A stretch of 64,000 bases of DNA, from assembly GCA_018389105.1 (NCBI GenBank), contig JACATO010000069.1, positions 1,078,501-1,142,500 of the forward strand, in the 5' to 3' direction. This DNA comes from Nautilus pompilius (taxonomy: Eukaryota > Mollusca > Cephalopoda > Nautilida > Nautilidae). A program made the position numbers and the translations under genes. Positions within the stretch are counted from its first letter, which is position 1; every line of letters begins with the position of its first letter. The notes under the pieces are model-generated. The model searched no databases. It had not been told where the DNA came from and saw nothing but the letters and a program-made list of their open reading frames with translations. Of the stretch, positions 22,800 to 36,104 are shown one piece after another.

Positions 22800-24810
22800 A
22801 ACATTTTTCAATGTATATTTAATAAATCTGACCATCTAATGGACCATGATCCTGGAAACAGAATCTAACAGATAACCAGAAATGGTATATAATAACAATT
22901 AGACCATGTTAGCCACAGCTAAAATCTGTCAAACAAAGCTCAGGAGTCGAAATAACAAAGCAATGTAAGTTTTCTGCTGCTTGGTACGCAAGTCCCTCCC
23001 CACCCAGAGCACAAAGTTTCAGAAATGCTGCATTTTGTTTTTCATGTAGCTTATTTCCTGATGAGCTGGATCATAGTAAAGCAGACAATTATTAGGTTCA
23101 TAGCAACAGTCGGTGGTTGAAAATGAAAAGAAACCAGAGAAAAACGGAGAGGGAAAAACCCTTGCACATTTTATTAATGAATCACAATTCACAGTAACAG
23201 ACAAACACAAAAAAGTTCTTCTAGGTAAGCAAAGAAGAATGTGTCTTGCAGCAGGAAAAAAGACAGACTTAAAAATAATGAAGTGATAACATTGCTACTT
23301 GATGTAACTCAAACACTACGTCACCAAAGAACTACAGTGGGAGATAATGACAAAGATAGTAACCTTCTAAATAGTGCGGCTCTTGAATAAATATAATCTC
23401 TCACTTAAGTACGGCCTTCAAAGCACAGATCCATGCCACATATGTCTGGGAAGTGACCAAATGAATGTATACATCTGTTAGGCAATGCTGCTTGTAAAGC
23501 TGTTTGTTTTCTGAAGTTTAAGAGGTTGGATTATATGGTATACGTGATAGCTGATACAACTCCTGATGTGTCACGTAAGGACAAACTAGCAGTTGCTGTC
23601 TACTTCATGGATAAAGATGGAAAGCCAACAGAGCATCTTACTTAATTCAAAGAAGTTACTGGGTCTTGCTCAAGAAATTCTTTCATCCATTGCAGAGAGA
23701 AACATTAAAAATATATATTTAGACTCTAGACCTATGACAGTGATTCCAGTATATCTGGAAACTTCAAAGGTGACCAAAAGATGATTTCTGACACTCCGCA
23801 ATAGTCAGTTAAGTACATACCATGTATGGCTCATGGAGCCAGGTTAATTACAGAACATAGGCAAATAAGGTATCCTTATATCAAGATGTATGGCAAACGT
23901 GAGAACATATGCATTTTTATCTGTAGCGTTATGTGTTGCAAGATTCTTAGTGATTTTTGGCAAATATGGATAACACACTTTAACTAAATAATCTGTCCAA
24001 AACCCACTGAACAGCACAACCAGAATCATTTAAAGCTTTTTGGAAATAAAGATGATGACTGAAATCTTGGAGAAAGTAATAGTAGACATTATAGGAGTCA
24101 TCAAAGCAATGAAACTAACAGACAGAACTCTGCAACTAATTAGAGTCAGAGGCACATTCGAAGCAACTCATTGAAATATCTGTTGCCAACATGACATAGA
24201 CACAATTGTAGACCAGATTTCATTAATCCTAATACACCAGTGCAATGAACAATGCATTCATTCTATAGAAAAAAATTCACTCCTGTCTTAGATTATCTTC
24301 TAGCAGAAATTTGTAGCAAAATGACAAACATTAAAACTGCATTTAAATCATTTCTAGATGTGCTAATAAGCCCCCAAAAGATGCCAGCTAACGTTTAGAT
24401 TGAGAATTGTGAAAGCAGAATTCAAATGAACTTCTATTATCCGCACTGTCTCATGCTAAAATAAAATTGTTCACACATGATCTCAAAACACATCCTGAAA
24501 AGAGTGATGTTGCACTAAGTAACGTTATGCACAGATATGCTGCTGATTTTGAAATTTGTGAAAATCCGTATGGCTTATTCCCAACATTAACAATGACAAA
24601 CAGACTACTACTGACAGCTAACCCCAAAAGGAGTTTTAGCAAACTGAAGTTTGCTAAATTTTTCTGCAAAAACTGTATGGTCAATCAATGATTTAGATGC
24701 TCTAATTTTACTAGCAGGCGAGAAAGATTTTTGCGTTAGTCTTAATGATCTGGTTAAAATATGGGCTAAAATCAAGCAAAGATATACTACAGTACAGCCT
24801 TAAGTGTTCA
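22800..24810 (+). pseudogene. hAT transposase pseudogene 2 (different lineage, CpG-depleted)
   Basis: A second hAT relic directly downstream in the same orientation. A TTF-type finger-like segment is readable at about 23003-23065 (SFRNAAFCFSCSLFPDEL). TLRHQRTTVGDNDKDSNLLN lies at about 23310-23370. At about 23550-23610 ADTTPDVSRKDKLAVAVYF is the D-T/S-T-P-D-x-S block of DUF4371, followed by SDSSISGNFKGDQKMIS near 23740 and IPCMAHGARL near 23817. The dimerisation end reads KRSFSKLKFAKFF (about 24627), then NDLDALILLAGEKDFC (about 24688) and IWAKIKQRYTTVQP to a stop at 24802. Many stops and shifts separate the blocks. Wording differs from the upstream hAT relic at every shared block, so this is a separate family rather than a duplicate copy. 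Very low CpG suggests an old, methylation-decayed insertion. Confidence 0.8.
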
Positions 24811-24959
24811 ACATTCATGACTTATATTCTAAAACAAAATTTACTTTTATTTTGCACTAATCAAGGTTTTTCAGTTTTAGTTAGAATCGTTTACAGTTTA
24901 ACAAGTGCAGGAGCATCATTAAGATGTAAAGGTCAATTCTGAAAGTTGTCCAATGAGAA

Positions 24960-27900
24960 AAAGTTGTCAAGAGCATCAACATTTTATTTATTGGCAATAA
25001 GTGTAGACCTACATTTGCCGTGTTTATTAATCTATAACATCTGTGTTGTCGTGTTGTCTTGCATACAATTTTACATGTTATAACAAAAGAATTTTTAAAA
25101 GGCATTCCGACATGTTATCAAAACATGGTATTTCTTCTTCTTATTGTCTTATATCAGTTATCAGCAGCATGGAAGTTTTTACGTCTGTTTTTCATTGAAA
25201 CAGTTACGATGAATTTTCGCTCGATGTGGTATCTGTGGTAAGAGTGGGGATGTCTCCTCCCCGACGAACACGGAATCTTTGATTTGCATGGTTTTGGCTA
25301 TTAGCGACTATTTACTAGACAAAGTGTCGTATTTACTGGGATTTTACCGATAACGTTGCTTTTTTTATCGTTCTTTATAAAGACTTCATTAAATACTCGA
25401 GACTTACAATTTGTTAAATAATAATCACCTGTTTGATGTGATTTTTAAAAAGGTCTTTCGCGAGTGGTTCTTTTGTACGTATTTAAACTAATAGCCTGTG
25501 CAATTTTATTCTAAATTTAAAAAAAAAAACAAAAAAAACATATCTTTAATGAGATGAAACAGTCCTTTTGTCTGGTGATTATAGCATTACACCATTTGTA
25601 ACTGATGGTGTGTGACGGTGAACTCAAATTTTCCTTTCGTGAAACTGGGAGATGAAAGTGACTTAGCTTATTAGTTTACTACAAGAATTCAGGGAGTCGT
25701 CGCGGTTCATTGAAGGCTTAGTGTTTTAATCACGCGGGTTTTGGTGTACCGGGGTGGCAGGTGCGTGTCAGAGAACTATGGAAGCAGCGCAGGATACCCG
25801 CAGAGCGTTGTTGTGGCTCAACTTAAGCAGGCCCAAACATCTGCTACTTCAGCCGCTTAAAAAATGGGTTAATTCCAGAAAAACGTCATAACGCGCACAG
25901 ATAATATGAAGAAGGTTACGTGGATATATATATATATGCGAGGAGATGCTCTGATTATTGTGAATGAACGCGGGCGGACAATCTAGCGCATGCAAAAACA
26001 AAAGCCTTCCTTTCTGCAGCTCTCTTAATTTTTGACCAACACGTGCCCTCTGCATTATGAGCAGATACAAGAACAGATCTTGGAAGAACCAGATGTTTAC
26101 AGCCAACGTGGGATCGGACATTTTCCAACAGCTGCTGTACGTGCTGGACCCGAGACAGCGAATATGCAGAGGTTTGCATCCACGACGGCTTGGATGAATA
26201 GATGGACCACGGGTGCGAAACACTGTCGGTCAGGGAAAGCACTGGTTCAACAATATTACACGTGGCACGTGCAGCAGCCGTCTCCGAAAAAATCTGGCAA
26301 CAGTGATCACGAATTTCCATCTATGTTCCCAATTCGTACTGGACGATAACTCATCTTTACTTCGTGTTTGGTGGCTGACAAAAACACTACTACACAATAT
26401 TAAATATGAAGGAAAGTTAATATCCCGAAAAGATGGTCTTTTATGTCACTCAAAAGATGGCTTGTCGACCACTATTGTATATTTTGAGTATCTTAATCTT
26501 CAACAGGATCTCTTCCTAGTTCATTTAATGTCTACAACAGAAACACTGGCAGAATGAAGATCTGCACCAAACCATTTTCTCTAGACCAACCATTTCTAGT
26601 AAAATGAATCACTTTCGATAAGATGGGACCACACCACGCGGCTACTGCATTTGCCTTTACATTCAGAAGCAATCCATCAATCTGTTTCAGGTCAAGAAGA
26701 TAAAATATCTCCCGCTCCAGCGGATAAAATTTTGAAAGCATATTATCGTCGCTGTGTAGCTTATCTGACCTCTGTGTGTGTGTGCTGAAAGAATTAATGA
26801 CCAGAGCTGCAATCATTTAGCTGTCGAGGTGTTTAAATCTTAAGGTTAATTGTAATGATTGGTTTTGAAAGAAGATGGGTGATCGGTCACATCCTGATTG
26901 ATGGAATACCTCCGCATCTTGTACAAAACTGAAGGCTTTCTCAAAATTATGAATGCGTATCCCCACCGCCTGATGTCAGGGTTCTACATGAAAAGGAAGT
27001 AGCTTTAATGGCGTTAGATATTACAAGGCTTGGATTTTTTTAAAAAAATCAAATTATCGAAGCGGCTATTATTAAATGTTTGCTATGATAAACGACATGC
27101 TACTTTTATGTAACTTGTAAACATTAATATATATTTGGCATTATTCACCTCCTTAATAATCTATCAACTGTAACGGTTGGTATAAATCTGTTCAAATACC
27201 TCGAGGTCACCACAGAAACGATACTGACAAAGCTGTCGAGTCCAGAGAAGTATGGTATTCATTTCTGTTTTAAAGCATTATTTTCTGTGAACATAACATT
27301 TTCTTGAATACGTCCTTTTATCCATTCCTTCTCTGCGCAGTTCCTACAGCTTCTAACACTGTGATGTTCTTATTTAAAGTGAAGTGAAGCATCTCTTTCC
27401 TGGCTTTTTTTTTTTTTGTTTGCTTTAAAACATCCGTTATCCCGCACCGACTGCGTTTATAGAATACTGGCTATCATTTTTTTTTAAAAAAAGGTCAATT
27501 TTTATTCCAACGGATAAATAAAATTTATTTTTTCTTATTAATGCAGATATTTCTGTCTTTGAACTGTAAGAACTTTAAAAAAATTCGTTGTTGTAGTTGT
27601 ATTTTAAGTTGTGGCTTTCCGGAATCGTGGTCACGTGTTGGAGAAGCTGCGTGACTGCTCAACATTAAAAAACAAACAACAACAACAACAACAAAAAACG
27701 ATTTCCTGAATTTTTTAGAATTATTTATTACTTTAGAATTGTGACTGGACTCCCTCCTCCTCCTCCTCCTCCTCCGCAAAGGTAACTCGTACGGTAGACC
27801 TGGTAAGAGAGCAGGCTTTTTTGTTTGTTTTAAATTGGATTCTATTGAGACTGTAGGCGTCAGGTATCCGTTTAGACTTCCATCACCATGTATGGAGAGA

Positions 27901-29985
27901 GGCCGGACGGTACCAGCTTCCACTTCTCCCAGGTTTCTAATCCGAAGATGTTAAATATCAGCAAGGCGAAATAAGAGGAAAAAAAACAATGTAAAAGAAG
28001 AGAAAAGAAGATATGTAATCTGTATACGAACTGGCGTGGAAGGGTTAAGTAATTTGAAGTAGATCTTTTTGTTTGTTCGGACTTCGTGGAAGCTGCCCCA
28101 TTTTTTGTCGACCGTGTGTGCGCGCGTGCGTTCGGTTCGTGTGTTTTTCAACAATGAACAAAAACAGAACCTACCCCTAGGTGTCAGTAAGTTGCCTACA
28201 AGCGGTTTGCTGTGTAACGGAACTTCTGTATCGGGTCGTCTCCATCAGGAAAAAGTAGTTTTACACTATGCAGCGAACCGGAAAGAGAAGGTGAGAAATG
28301 TTGTTTGGCTGAGGGCGGTGCCCGACCGAGACGCCACCGTGACGGTGCTCCTTCTGAACCGTGTTATTTTCGCCGATTCGAGCCCTGGAATGTCAGACTT
28401 TATTGGAAAAACTTTCGAAGATAGCTGATGGGGCCCTTCTATTTAGGCGACAGGCTAATCAGACAAGACATGCTCGCAGACACCGTCGTCCCACCTGCTG
28501 ATCAGTCTGCCAGGATTTTAAAATAAAAAGAGAGAAAGAAGCTATTTACACCGGGAATGATTTGTAATGGAGATCACGTCTCGTGTCAGAACCTTTACCT
28601 CTATTAGAATCGCTTATCAATGGTGATAATGCGTGGATGCTGTCGCTTCATCAGTTGCCACCAAAAGACATTAGTCAAACAGCTCAGCAGTACTTTGAAG
28701 AATGCACAGAAAACACGGCGCGATCATGCGTACTGATGATAGGCAAATCTGGTTTAAATTCAATCAAAAGTTTTTTTTTTTTTTTGGAAAACTCCTTCGG
28801 GTGACCAAAATGATATTCCCCACTCACCCTCTCGCCATCAGCTTTTCTGTGCCAAGCCTCGTAAAAGCTGTACAGATTTCATCGTAAGAAGATAGAGAAA
28901 TTGTTAATATAGAGACAACCTCGTAATAGTATGAAAATTCGGGAATTGACAGGGCTAGTGCGCTTCATCGCTTCCCATTAGGAAAAAAAGACTATTATAG
29001 ACACAGCGAAAAATATCGTTGGGAAACCAATGCCGACTACTGCTATAAAAACGTGTCATTGAAAAGAACAAATAAATAATTCAGCTTCTTCACCTCATTA
29101 AGCGTTAAATCTGATAGTATATAGACATATTAACTTTCACCTGATTGCTAACGACTTTGAACACAAATTGGTTTCGTTTGACTGTTTAGATTATGCTGTC
29201 GGACAGACAATTGAAACGTTTCCTAATTTTATCCGAAACAGAATCCACAAGAGAACAAACAACTTTTTCGCTCCGTTTTCTCTCCCGAAAGAAAGTTTTC
29301 TGAAAGCGGAGTAACTAATTTTTTTTTCTTGTTTGTTTGTCATTAATCTCGCTATCGTGATTTCTTCTTTATTACGCTTAAGCGAAGGAATTCTACGAAA
29401 TGATCAATCTATCGGCTCCCGAACTTGCACACGGAAGACAAACGTCCCCTTCATCATCAGACAAAAATATAAAAGTGTAGCATAGTTTTCGGTCGGAGGA
29501 TAAAAATAAAAAAAAGACACAAACCAAGATCCATCCCTGAAAAACTTTTTATCAGATTATAATCTCCTATGGATTATCTGCAAGAACGGCTGAACTTTAT
29601 CTCACGCGAAAGGACTTCGACTTCCACGTTAAGGTTCACGAGAGCACAGTACCCACTGACCGCAAAACGCGAAGATCGCCTACCAGCCAGATTTATTCTC
29701 AGTGAAGGGTGGCTGGAATTCTTTGCCCGCAAATTTTTTTAATCAGCTTTCGGCGGCCAAGAGTTAAGGTATCCTACTATTTTAATTCAGCCACCGTTGT
29801 TTTTGCTGTTTTCATTTTCTTAATTTTCCCGTTTCCGTCTTTATTTTGGTTTCGATTCGCAAAACTAAAATAAGCGTTGGACACAAGGGACCAAAAAAGG
29901 TCACCTTTACGCGGTAATATACATGACGTTTACTTTCTGGTCGTATTTAATGCCGTTCATCTAGCCAGTCCAGAAAAGAAAAAAA
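24960..29985. other. Long non-coding stretch, no gene recognised
   Basis: CpG frequency rises from about 25020. ORFs at 25849-26557 (three overlapping, up to 124 codons) and 28069-28428 (119 codons) show no domain. The minus-strand 132-codon ORF at 27525-27923 is largely open because of a (CCT)n run (27752-27773, poly-Arg) and an (AAC)n run (27676-27693, poly-Val). A (TA)n run lies at 25927-25938. A T-run/A-run junction lies near 27478-27491. No transposon motif was seen. Confidence 0.4.
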
Positions 29986-29989
29986 ATTA

Positions 29990-30073
29990 GAGAGAGAGAG
30001 AGATGACGTCAGTACAGAGAGAGAGAGATAGAGAGAGAGAGATGACGCCAGTACAGAGAGAGAGATGGAGAGA

Positions 30074-30116
<43 letters not shown>

Positions 30117-30226
30117 TGAAGGCCAGTACAGAGAGAGAGAGATGACGCCAGTACAGAGATAGAGAGAGAGAGAGATGACGTCAGTATAGAGCGAGAGAGA
30201 GACAGAGAGAGATGACGTCAGTACAG

Positions 30227-30260
<34 letters not shown>

Positions 30261-30272
30261 TGGCGTCAGTAC

Positions 30273-30304
<32 letters not shown>
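29990..30304. repeat. GA/CRE array B: (GA)n with GATGACGTCAGTAC and mutated cores
   Basis: Three exact TGACGTCA cores (about 30004, 30178 and 30213) plus four mutated versions: TGACGCCA twice, GAAGGCCA once and TGGCGTCA once. They sit in GA runs with GATA and GATGGA interruptions. Core changes are mostly single transitions, some at CpG, consistent with decay of an older array. It begins TTAGAGAGAGAGAGATGACG, the same opening as array D read on its reverse strand. Purines are on the plus strand. Confidence 0.93.
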
Positions 30305-33300
30305 TCCATTTTGATATCTAAACCATTAACCAGGGCCTTTCCCATGAACCGTGTGAGCACGTGCCGCGCACATCTAGTAACATGGTTCGTTATCAACATC
30401 TCAGTGGACCGCAGTCGCGTCGCGGTTAGGTTGGTGACGTCACAACCGGTCGCTTCCTGCGAACCCTTAACACGCGAATTAAGGTACGGCAGCCACCGGG
30501 AAGTCGCAAATTTTACTATACTTTTTTTTTTTTTTTTTTCAAAAAGATGATAAATGCCTTACTTTATACTTCCAATAATTTCAAGCAGCCCAGACATAAT
30601 CCAGTAACATTCATTCCCGCCGCCATATAACTAACACGATCGGCGAATTCACCGCAAGCGCGGAGTGGGAAAGCATAAAAGTGTTCGCTGTGCCATTTTG
30701 CATGCCCACTTCGGTGTGAACGAACTGTCCTCCACAGTCTGAGACGTCTGCATCGGCATCTATTGAAACCCACTTTTACGGAAAGTTTCCACTTCATTTA
30801 TCACGAGAGCGGGACCCGGAGCTCCCTATCACAATGCCCCTTTTCTTCTTTAGAAAATAGAAGGGGAGAAAAAAAAATTTTTTTTTTTTTCCCGAGTATC
30901 TGACAGCCCGTATTTATTGGCGACTCCCGGCTTAATATTCAAGATAAATGACCCCCATTTCCATCTGATTCGCCGAGGACAGGGATCAAACCAAAAGAAA
31001 ATGAACCCCTTTATAAATCTTTACCGAGTTTTGAGGAGCAGGGGTCTTCGTAGACATTCTTCCAGCACCCGATCGTATTGTTTTCTAAAGCGTTTTTTTT
31101 GGGGGGGGAACCCATTCATTCACATATATTGATATTTATTGTCTAGCCATACATAACGTAGTAATGTGCGATAATGGATACTACCTCACATGCTGGTGTA
31201 CCATATTGTCGAAGATATTGACGTTGTCAGTGCTCGTTCGTGCCCTTGGATCGGTTTTCTCTTTAAAGCGACGCGACTGGAAGGCTCCCATATGCAGAAT
31301 CTGAACAACGCCATCAGTATCGTCTCCCGAGCCGCTCAGGCTCGACGTGGTAAAAGTCAAGTTTTCGCTTAATTAGAAATATTCAGAACTTGGAAAGATA
31401 ACGGAAACCGCATCTTTCTAGTTTCGCAGACGGACGGGCAGTTTTTTCTTCTTCTTTAATGTATGACAAAGCGTTAAATGTTAAAGAAAAATAGAAGTCC
31501 TTCAGGGCATTTTTAAGAGAGAGAAATTTTGTCAATCACCGGTGAAAGAAGCAAAGAGGTGGGTCGGGGGATAAACCACGTCATGTTACCTTTCGGAGCT
31601 GGGGGAGTGATGTATTTATCGGTGTGCCAGATGATTCTAGGAGTAAAACAACAACAAAACAGACCCATTTTTAATATTTTCTCTCGGTAAAGTTTTCCTC
31701 CAGGACCGAATTTAGGTTGTATCCCCTTCTCTCTCGCCGCTTCGTGAGCGGGTTCAATGTCAAATACATGCGGCTAGAAGGATTTGTACTCTCTTTAAAT
31801 TTGTCTTTAAGTGCAAATGACTTACTGGCAAATGCAGAAAAGAGAAACGAACTCGTCATTGAAACTCTAAATGCTTTTGGGAAATCTAAATAAAGTTTTG
31901 TGTTTAATAATGGAAACAAGAAGAAAAATAGCAGATTGTTATTCTGGGCGTCAAGTTCGTTGTCAGGGTCAGTAGGTATGGTGGCTTCCACAATAGGCCG
32001 GACACCGGGTTATTTCCATTATGCGATTCAGTTCTATTTGCAGAGTGCTTGTCATTATCATTCAGTTAATGTCTGCTGGCGAGGTTTCTATTTCCTTTGA
32101 GGAAAACGGATTACGACTAAAACGGAGAGGAAGAGGGAAGAAATTCTATAATGAAAAAGAAAGCGGGCGACTTAAAAGATCCGAAGTTTCCAGCAGAATC
32201 GAGAACAAAGTGAAAAGGTATTTTTTTGATCGTGACGTTTGAATTTCAAACGAAGCCCGACAAGAATGTTTAGTTTGGTCGGTCACGTTATCGTTGACTC
32301 CAAATCACCCCCACCACCCTCTAAACTTCAGGACCTTTTATTTAAATAAAGTCTAACTTTAAAAAAGTTCTCGACGCGAACGTGACCGCGGTTTACTTTG
32401 GCATTTGTCGGCCAGTTGCCACACCGTCACTATTAGTAGTTTTTGCCGGTTGCATATTCCGTCCACATACATTTCCACACTGAACAAACGTTCTAACGTT
32501 AAAAGTGGCAGTGATTGTAATCTGAATCTGACATTTCCCCCTGTCAAAAATCTAGAAATTTTTCCCCCAGTGTTAATTGCTGCGGGAGATAATTCGCGGT
32601 GATTGCCTAGAGGTGGAACGGCTGCCAGTCTTCAGAAGTGGACCTTCCTCTGTTGTCAAACTTTTCTTCAGGTGTCTCAGTCAGCTCCGAAGCTAATTGT
32701 GAGTTTTTGTAGCAATGTATTGTGGAAATATTTCCTAAATCGGATCCAGGTTGCACCATGCAGCCAGTGTAAGGCATGGAAAACGTTTCGGTTTATGCGT
32801 ACACAACCTAGCACGAACCTTGTACCAAATCGAGGGGTTTTGTGACGATTAGTTCGATATTTCCCATCGTCGTATTAGTAGCGATTGAGATAATCTAAGC
32901 ACCTGCGTTATGGGGGGGGGTCTTTCAATGCCACCATTTTCGAGGTGTTAGTACCAGGAGCTTGTTTGATATGCTCGATGTCGAGTTGCAGTGGACATTT
33001 CTATGTTTGCACAGCACCGAGTTCTTGAAGCTGCATCTCGTTGGCCACTAACGTTTTGGTATAGCTTTTGACCAACGGCACCATCGAAATCCCTGATGAA
33101 GGCGTCTCGAAACATAGATCGTCCATTAGTAGGTTTACTCCATTGAGGTGATTGGAAATTCCCGAACTAGCCCTCTACCTTCTGTTTTACTCTCTTGTTA
33201 ATGGGGGATCTTTTTCTGAACACTAGCAAAACACCTTTAATTTTGTTTTTTTCCCTGTTATTCATGAAGCTCTGACTTGAACTCTTTCAAAAATGCACAC

Positions 33301-34262
33301 ACACAGTTTTCTGTCCAAACACACAAAACTATAAATCTACACCCATCTTCTCTATGGTAATTTAAGAATTAAATCGCATAGATACAAGAAAAACGTTTTA
33401 AGCGTAAGCCATATTAATCTTTGTTGGAATCGAACGAACTATGAAATTATGTTCTCTTCTCCTTTTCGGACCCTGGTGGTTAGTCAGTGGAAATGACGAC
33501 TGTCAGATACCATCATCGCCTTAGTTAATTACAATTATATTACTTTTTTTACTTTTAAAGTTTTGACAGTAAAGTTGTATATATGTCGTGCTTAAAAAAG
33601 ATTATCAAATATATTTCTAAAACTTTCCTTTAAAACATATAGTTAAATGACTACCTTTAAGTGTAATGAAGGCGATTCAAAATCGCTTTACGGGCCAGAT
33701 CGAAGCCCAGGTAATATTTTTTAGCTGTAAATCTGTCACGCGGGGGTCTTATCCAAATCCAGGGTCTCTATCCGCGCCTGCGCATCTATCTCCACACTTA
33801 ATACTTTGAGAAACAGCGAGAAGAAATGCTAGACATTTAATATTGGATTTATCGGTACTCATCAACTGATCCGATCTTTGCATCTATACTACGCTTGCTG
33901 GATAATATGTGCACTAGAGCATTTAGAAGAGATTCATTCGGTCTCCGAAGCAATTTTAGATGATTTGTTATGTTCAAGGTTTTTTTCTTGTCACTAAGTT
34001 CAGTTGAGAATTGCTGAATGTGAACGTCTTATTTTTGTTACCAGTATCGTCTACAATTCTGTCAATATAAAAGTGTCATATCAAAGTGAATTTCCGCAAA
34101 TTAATTATTTTTTTTGAAAAGTATCCTTGCATTAACTTTAATTGTTTTGTAATAGTTTTTACGAGAAGATGAATCATTTGGCGCTGAATTTAGAAGTTTA
34201 GAATTTAAACGCAAGTACATTCTAGATCATTTGGGCATATCTTCTGTTTGTGGAAATGGCCA
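30305..34262. other. CpG-rich non-coding stretch, no gene recognised
   Basis: It contains a single TGACGTCA at 30435-30442 just downstream of array B, T-runs near 30521-30539 and A/T junctions near 30870-30890, and G-runs near 31103 and 32911. ORFs (up to 112 codons at 30212-30550, itself partly array B, and 106 codons minus at 31671-31991) overlap each other and carry no motif. No RNA gene was recognised. Confidence 0.4.
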
Positions 34263-34970
34263 TATACAGGGTGACTATAAAGTTACTTTATGCAGTCACT
34301 TGTCTATAACTTCCAAACCGTAACGCACATGTGGACGGAAATAAGTGTGCATACACAAAGGAATCATGGAGAAATATATTTCCAGAGATTGCATATTGTT
34401 CTACTGGGGAAGAAGGCGCCACTTGCGCTGTGTGACGTCACACTAAAACAGCCGTGTCGTTCTTATAAATAAGGTTCTTCCGAAGTTGATGTGCGAATGT
34501 AACAGAAGGCAGTAAAAAGAAATAAAGTTATCAGCAACAATTTATTATAATGAAATTTTATTAACGTTTCGCTCGCAGTTTCTGCATCTTGAATGGAAAC
34601 AGCTCTAGGGTCTTGCGCATCGCCGTCAGCATAGTTTGCTTGAGTAGGCCAGAAGGTCTAGCATCTCGATGGATGCTACATTCTCTATAGTGATTGCTCT
34701 GTCCAATTTCTGATGACACCTGTTGGATTTCTGTAAAAAAAAAAAAAAAGACAGACAACCTGTCTTCTCAAATTTATGGATGAGATTACTAAAGGCTTTG
34801 GGGCTACATGAGCTTTGATGAACACTCCTATCATCCGATAGATACGTAAATCTTCCCTCTCTTCTACATTACTCTCATTGTTACAGGAAGACTTCGCAAG
34901 TGCTGTACGGTCATAGAGGAAAAAAACATTGTATCTGCAGGCATCTGTGCAAACGAAATGGCACATCTAT
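34263..34970 (-). mobile_element. Mariner-like element end with HTH transposase fragment
   Basis: A TATACAGGGT end lies at 34263-34272, followed by CTATAAAGTTA, the layout of terminal repeats in a mariner-like group whose ends read ACAGGGTG. Reading inward on the minus strand (34758-34561) are EIQQVSSEIG and later RPSGLLKQTML...LELFPFKMQKLR. These match the HTH-to-linker region of such transposases (S-T-R-R-x-S-R-x-x-G-x-x-x-x-S-V-x-R-x-L-x-x-x-L-x-x-x-P-Y-K-x-Q-x-L). Translation ends at once at 34561, so the DDE core is deleted and the fragment is joined to the terminal region. The opposite end was not found. An A/T run at 34733-34749 splits the upstream ORF. A perfect 14-bp palindrome, GTGTGACGTCACAC, lies inside at 34430-34443. 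Assignment is by pattern only. Confidence 0.5.
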
Positions 34971-36040
34971 CAACTAAAGTATGGGGAAAACGTCGTCAGG
35001 GGTGGCATCACTTGTGATGCCATCCAGCGGCAAGATCTGTAAACTGCGAGAACGAATTATCCATGACTCCTTGGGTGTGCATACTTCCTTTAGTACGTGG
35101 TTTCGAAATTACAAGCAAACGACTGCGGAAAATAACATCACGGTCGCACCGTACACTAGGATGGCATTAAAAAGACATAGTATAAAATTAGTAGCATTTC
35201 TGCGCCATTTTTCCTTTAGCTAACTAAGGGATTGCTGTGCCAAAAGCGAAAGAAAAGGGAATTAATTTGTCAGGGAACCGAAATGTAAAATATTGACTGC
35301 AGTATTTGCTGAAATTGGATTTTGCTTCTCAAAAGGTATGGCATTCGGTTGTCGCGTCACAGTTGAACGCAACATGATGAGTTATGTAATTTGTGGTTTC
35401 TTTATTCACTACATTTTCCTAATCTCACTTTTAAAGAGCTCAAAACCACAAAATGTCAGCTTTTATACATTGTGTAATTTTAACGGGTGATTTTAGCAAT
35501 GAAGTAAAATCGTAAATGATATTAATATATTCCAAGAACGCGCAGTCCTGCAGTTATTTGATGATAACGCGGATTGCTCCCGCCATACTGCATAAGAATA
35601 GGCTTTGACAAAGCTAGATGTCCGAATTAGCTGTTTTTTCCCTTTAATAGACAGACTAAAAATAAGCGAGAAAGGGAAAGTATAATCTGTAGGTAAAAAT
35701 ATGAAAAGCCATTTGGTTATCCCAAACCGTTCTCCCCTTTTATTTAATTAAACCTGTTCTTAGAGAGACAGAATTTATTTTCTTTCTCCCATGAGTCTGG
35801 GTCCTTTAATTCAGCTCTCACATAAGCGCCGGTTTGAAAGAGTTAGGGCTTTAATGATCTTTCTGAAACTTATCAACGTCAACTTGGTTATTCTGCTTTT
35901 ACCTCTCGTTTAGTCTTAGATTTTCACAAATAAAAACGTTTGATTTCAGCGAAAACTACGTCCAACAAGCATTGAATTATTTCAGCATAGCACAAACAGA
36001 TGGGTTCCCTTCGTACATGTGCACAGAAATTTACGGCGCT
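34971..36040. other. Non-coding DNA, no gene recognised
   Basis: An 80-codon plus-strand ORF (34981-35223) follows the mariner-like relic. It has a basic, Thr/Arg-rich composition but no motif and may or may not belong to the relic. The rest has no recognisable feature. Confidence 0.4.
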
Positions 36041-36046
36041 TAATTT

Positions 36047-36104
36047 TGCGTCATAGTTGTGCAAGATGGCGTAATGCGTAGCGTTACTATGGATTACGTC
36101 ATCG
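36047..36104. repeat. CGTCATAG-module, single copy
   Basis: TGCGTCATAGTTGTGCAAGA (36047) continues into TGGCG and ends in ATTACGTCAT. It resembles two linked copies at 40.5 kb (CGTCATAGATGTG). The shared pieces are CGTCATAGWTGTG and AAGATGG. It is either a small dispersed repeat or a reused regulatory module; CGTCA is a CRE half-site and AAGATGG resembles a YY1 core. Confidence 0.5.

Noticed and set aside
25849..26557. Cluster of ORFs of 105-124 codons
   Set aside because: Three overlapping frames on two strands, none with a domain; no single consistent reading.
27525..27923. 132-codon minus-strand ORF with a start of balanced composition
   Set aside because: Its openness depends on poly-Arg from a (CCT)n run and poly-Val from an (AAC)n run, and no family was recognised.
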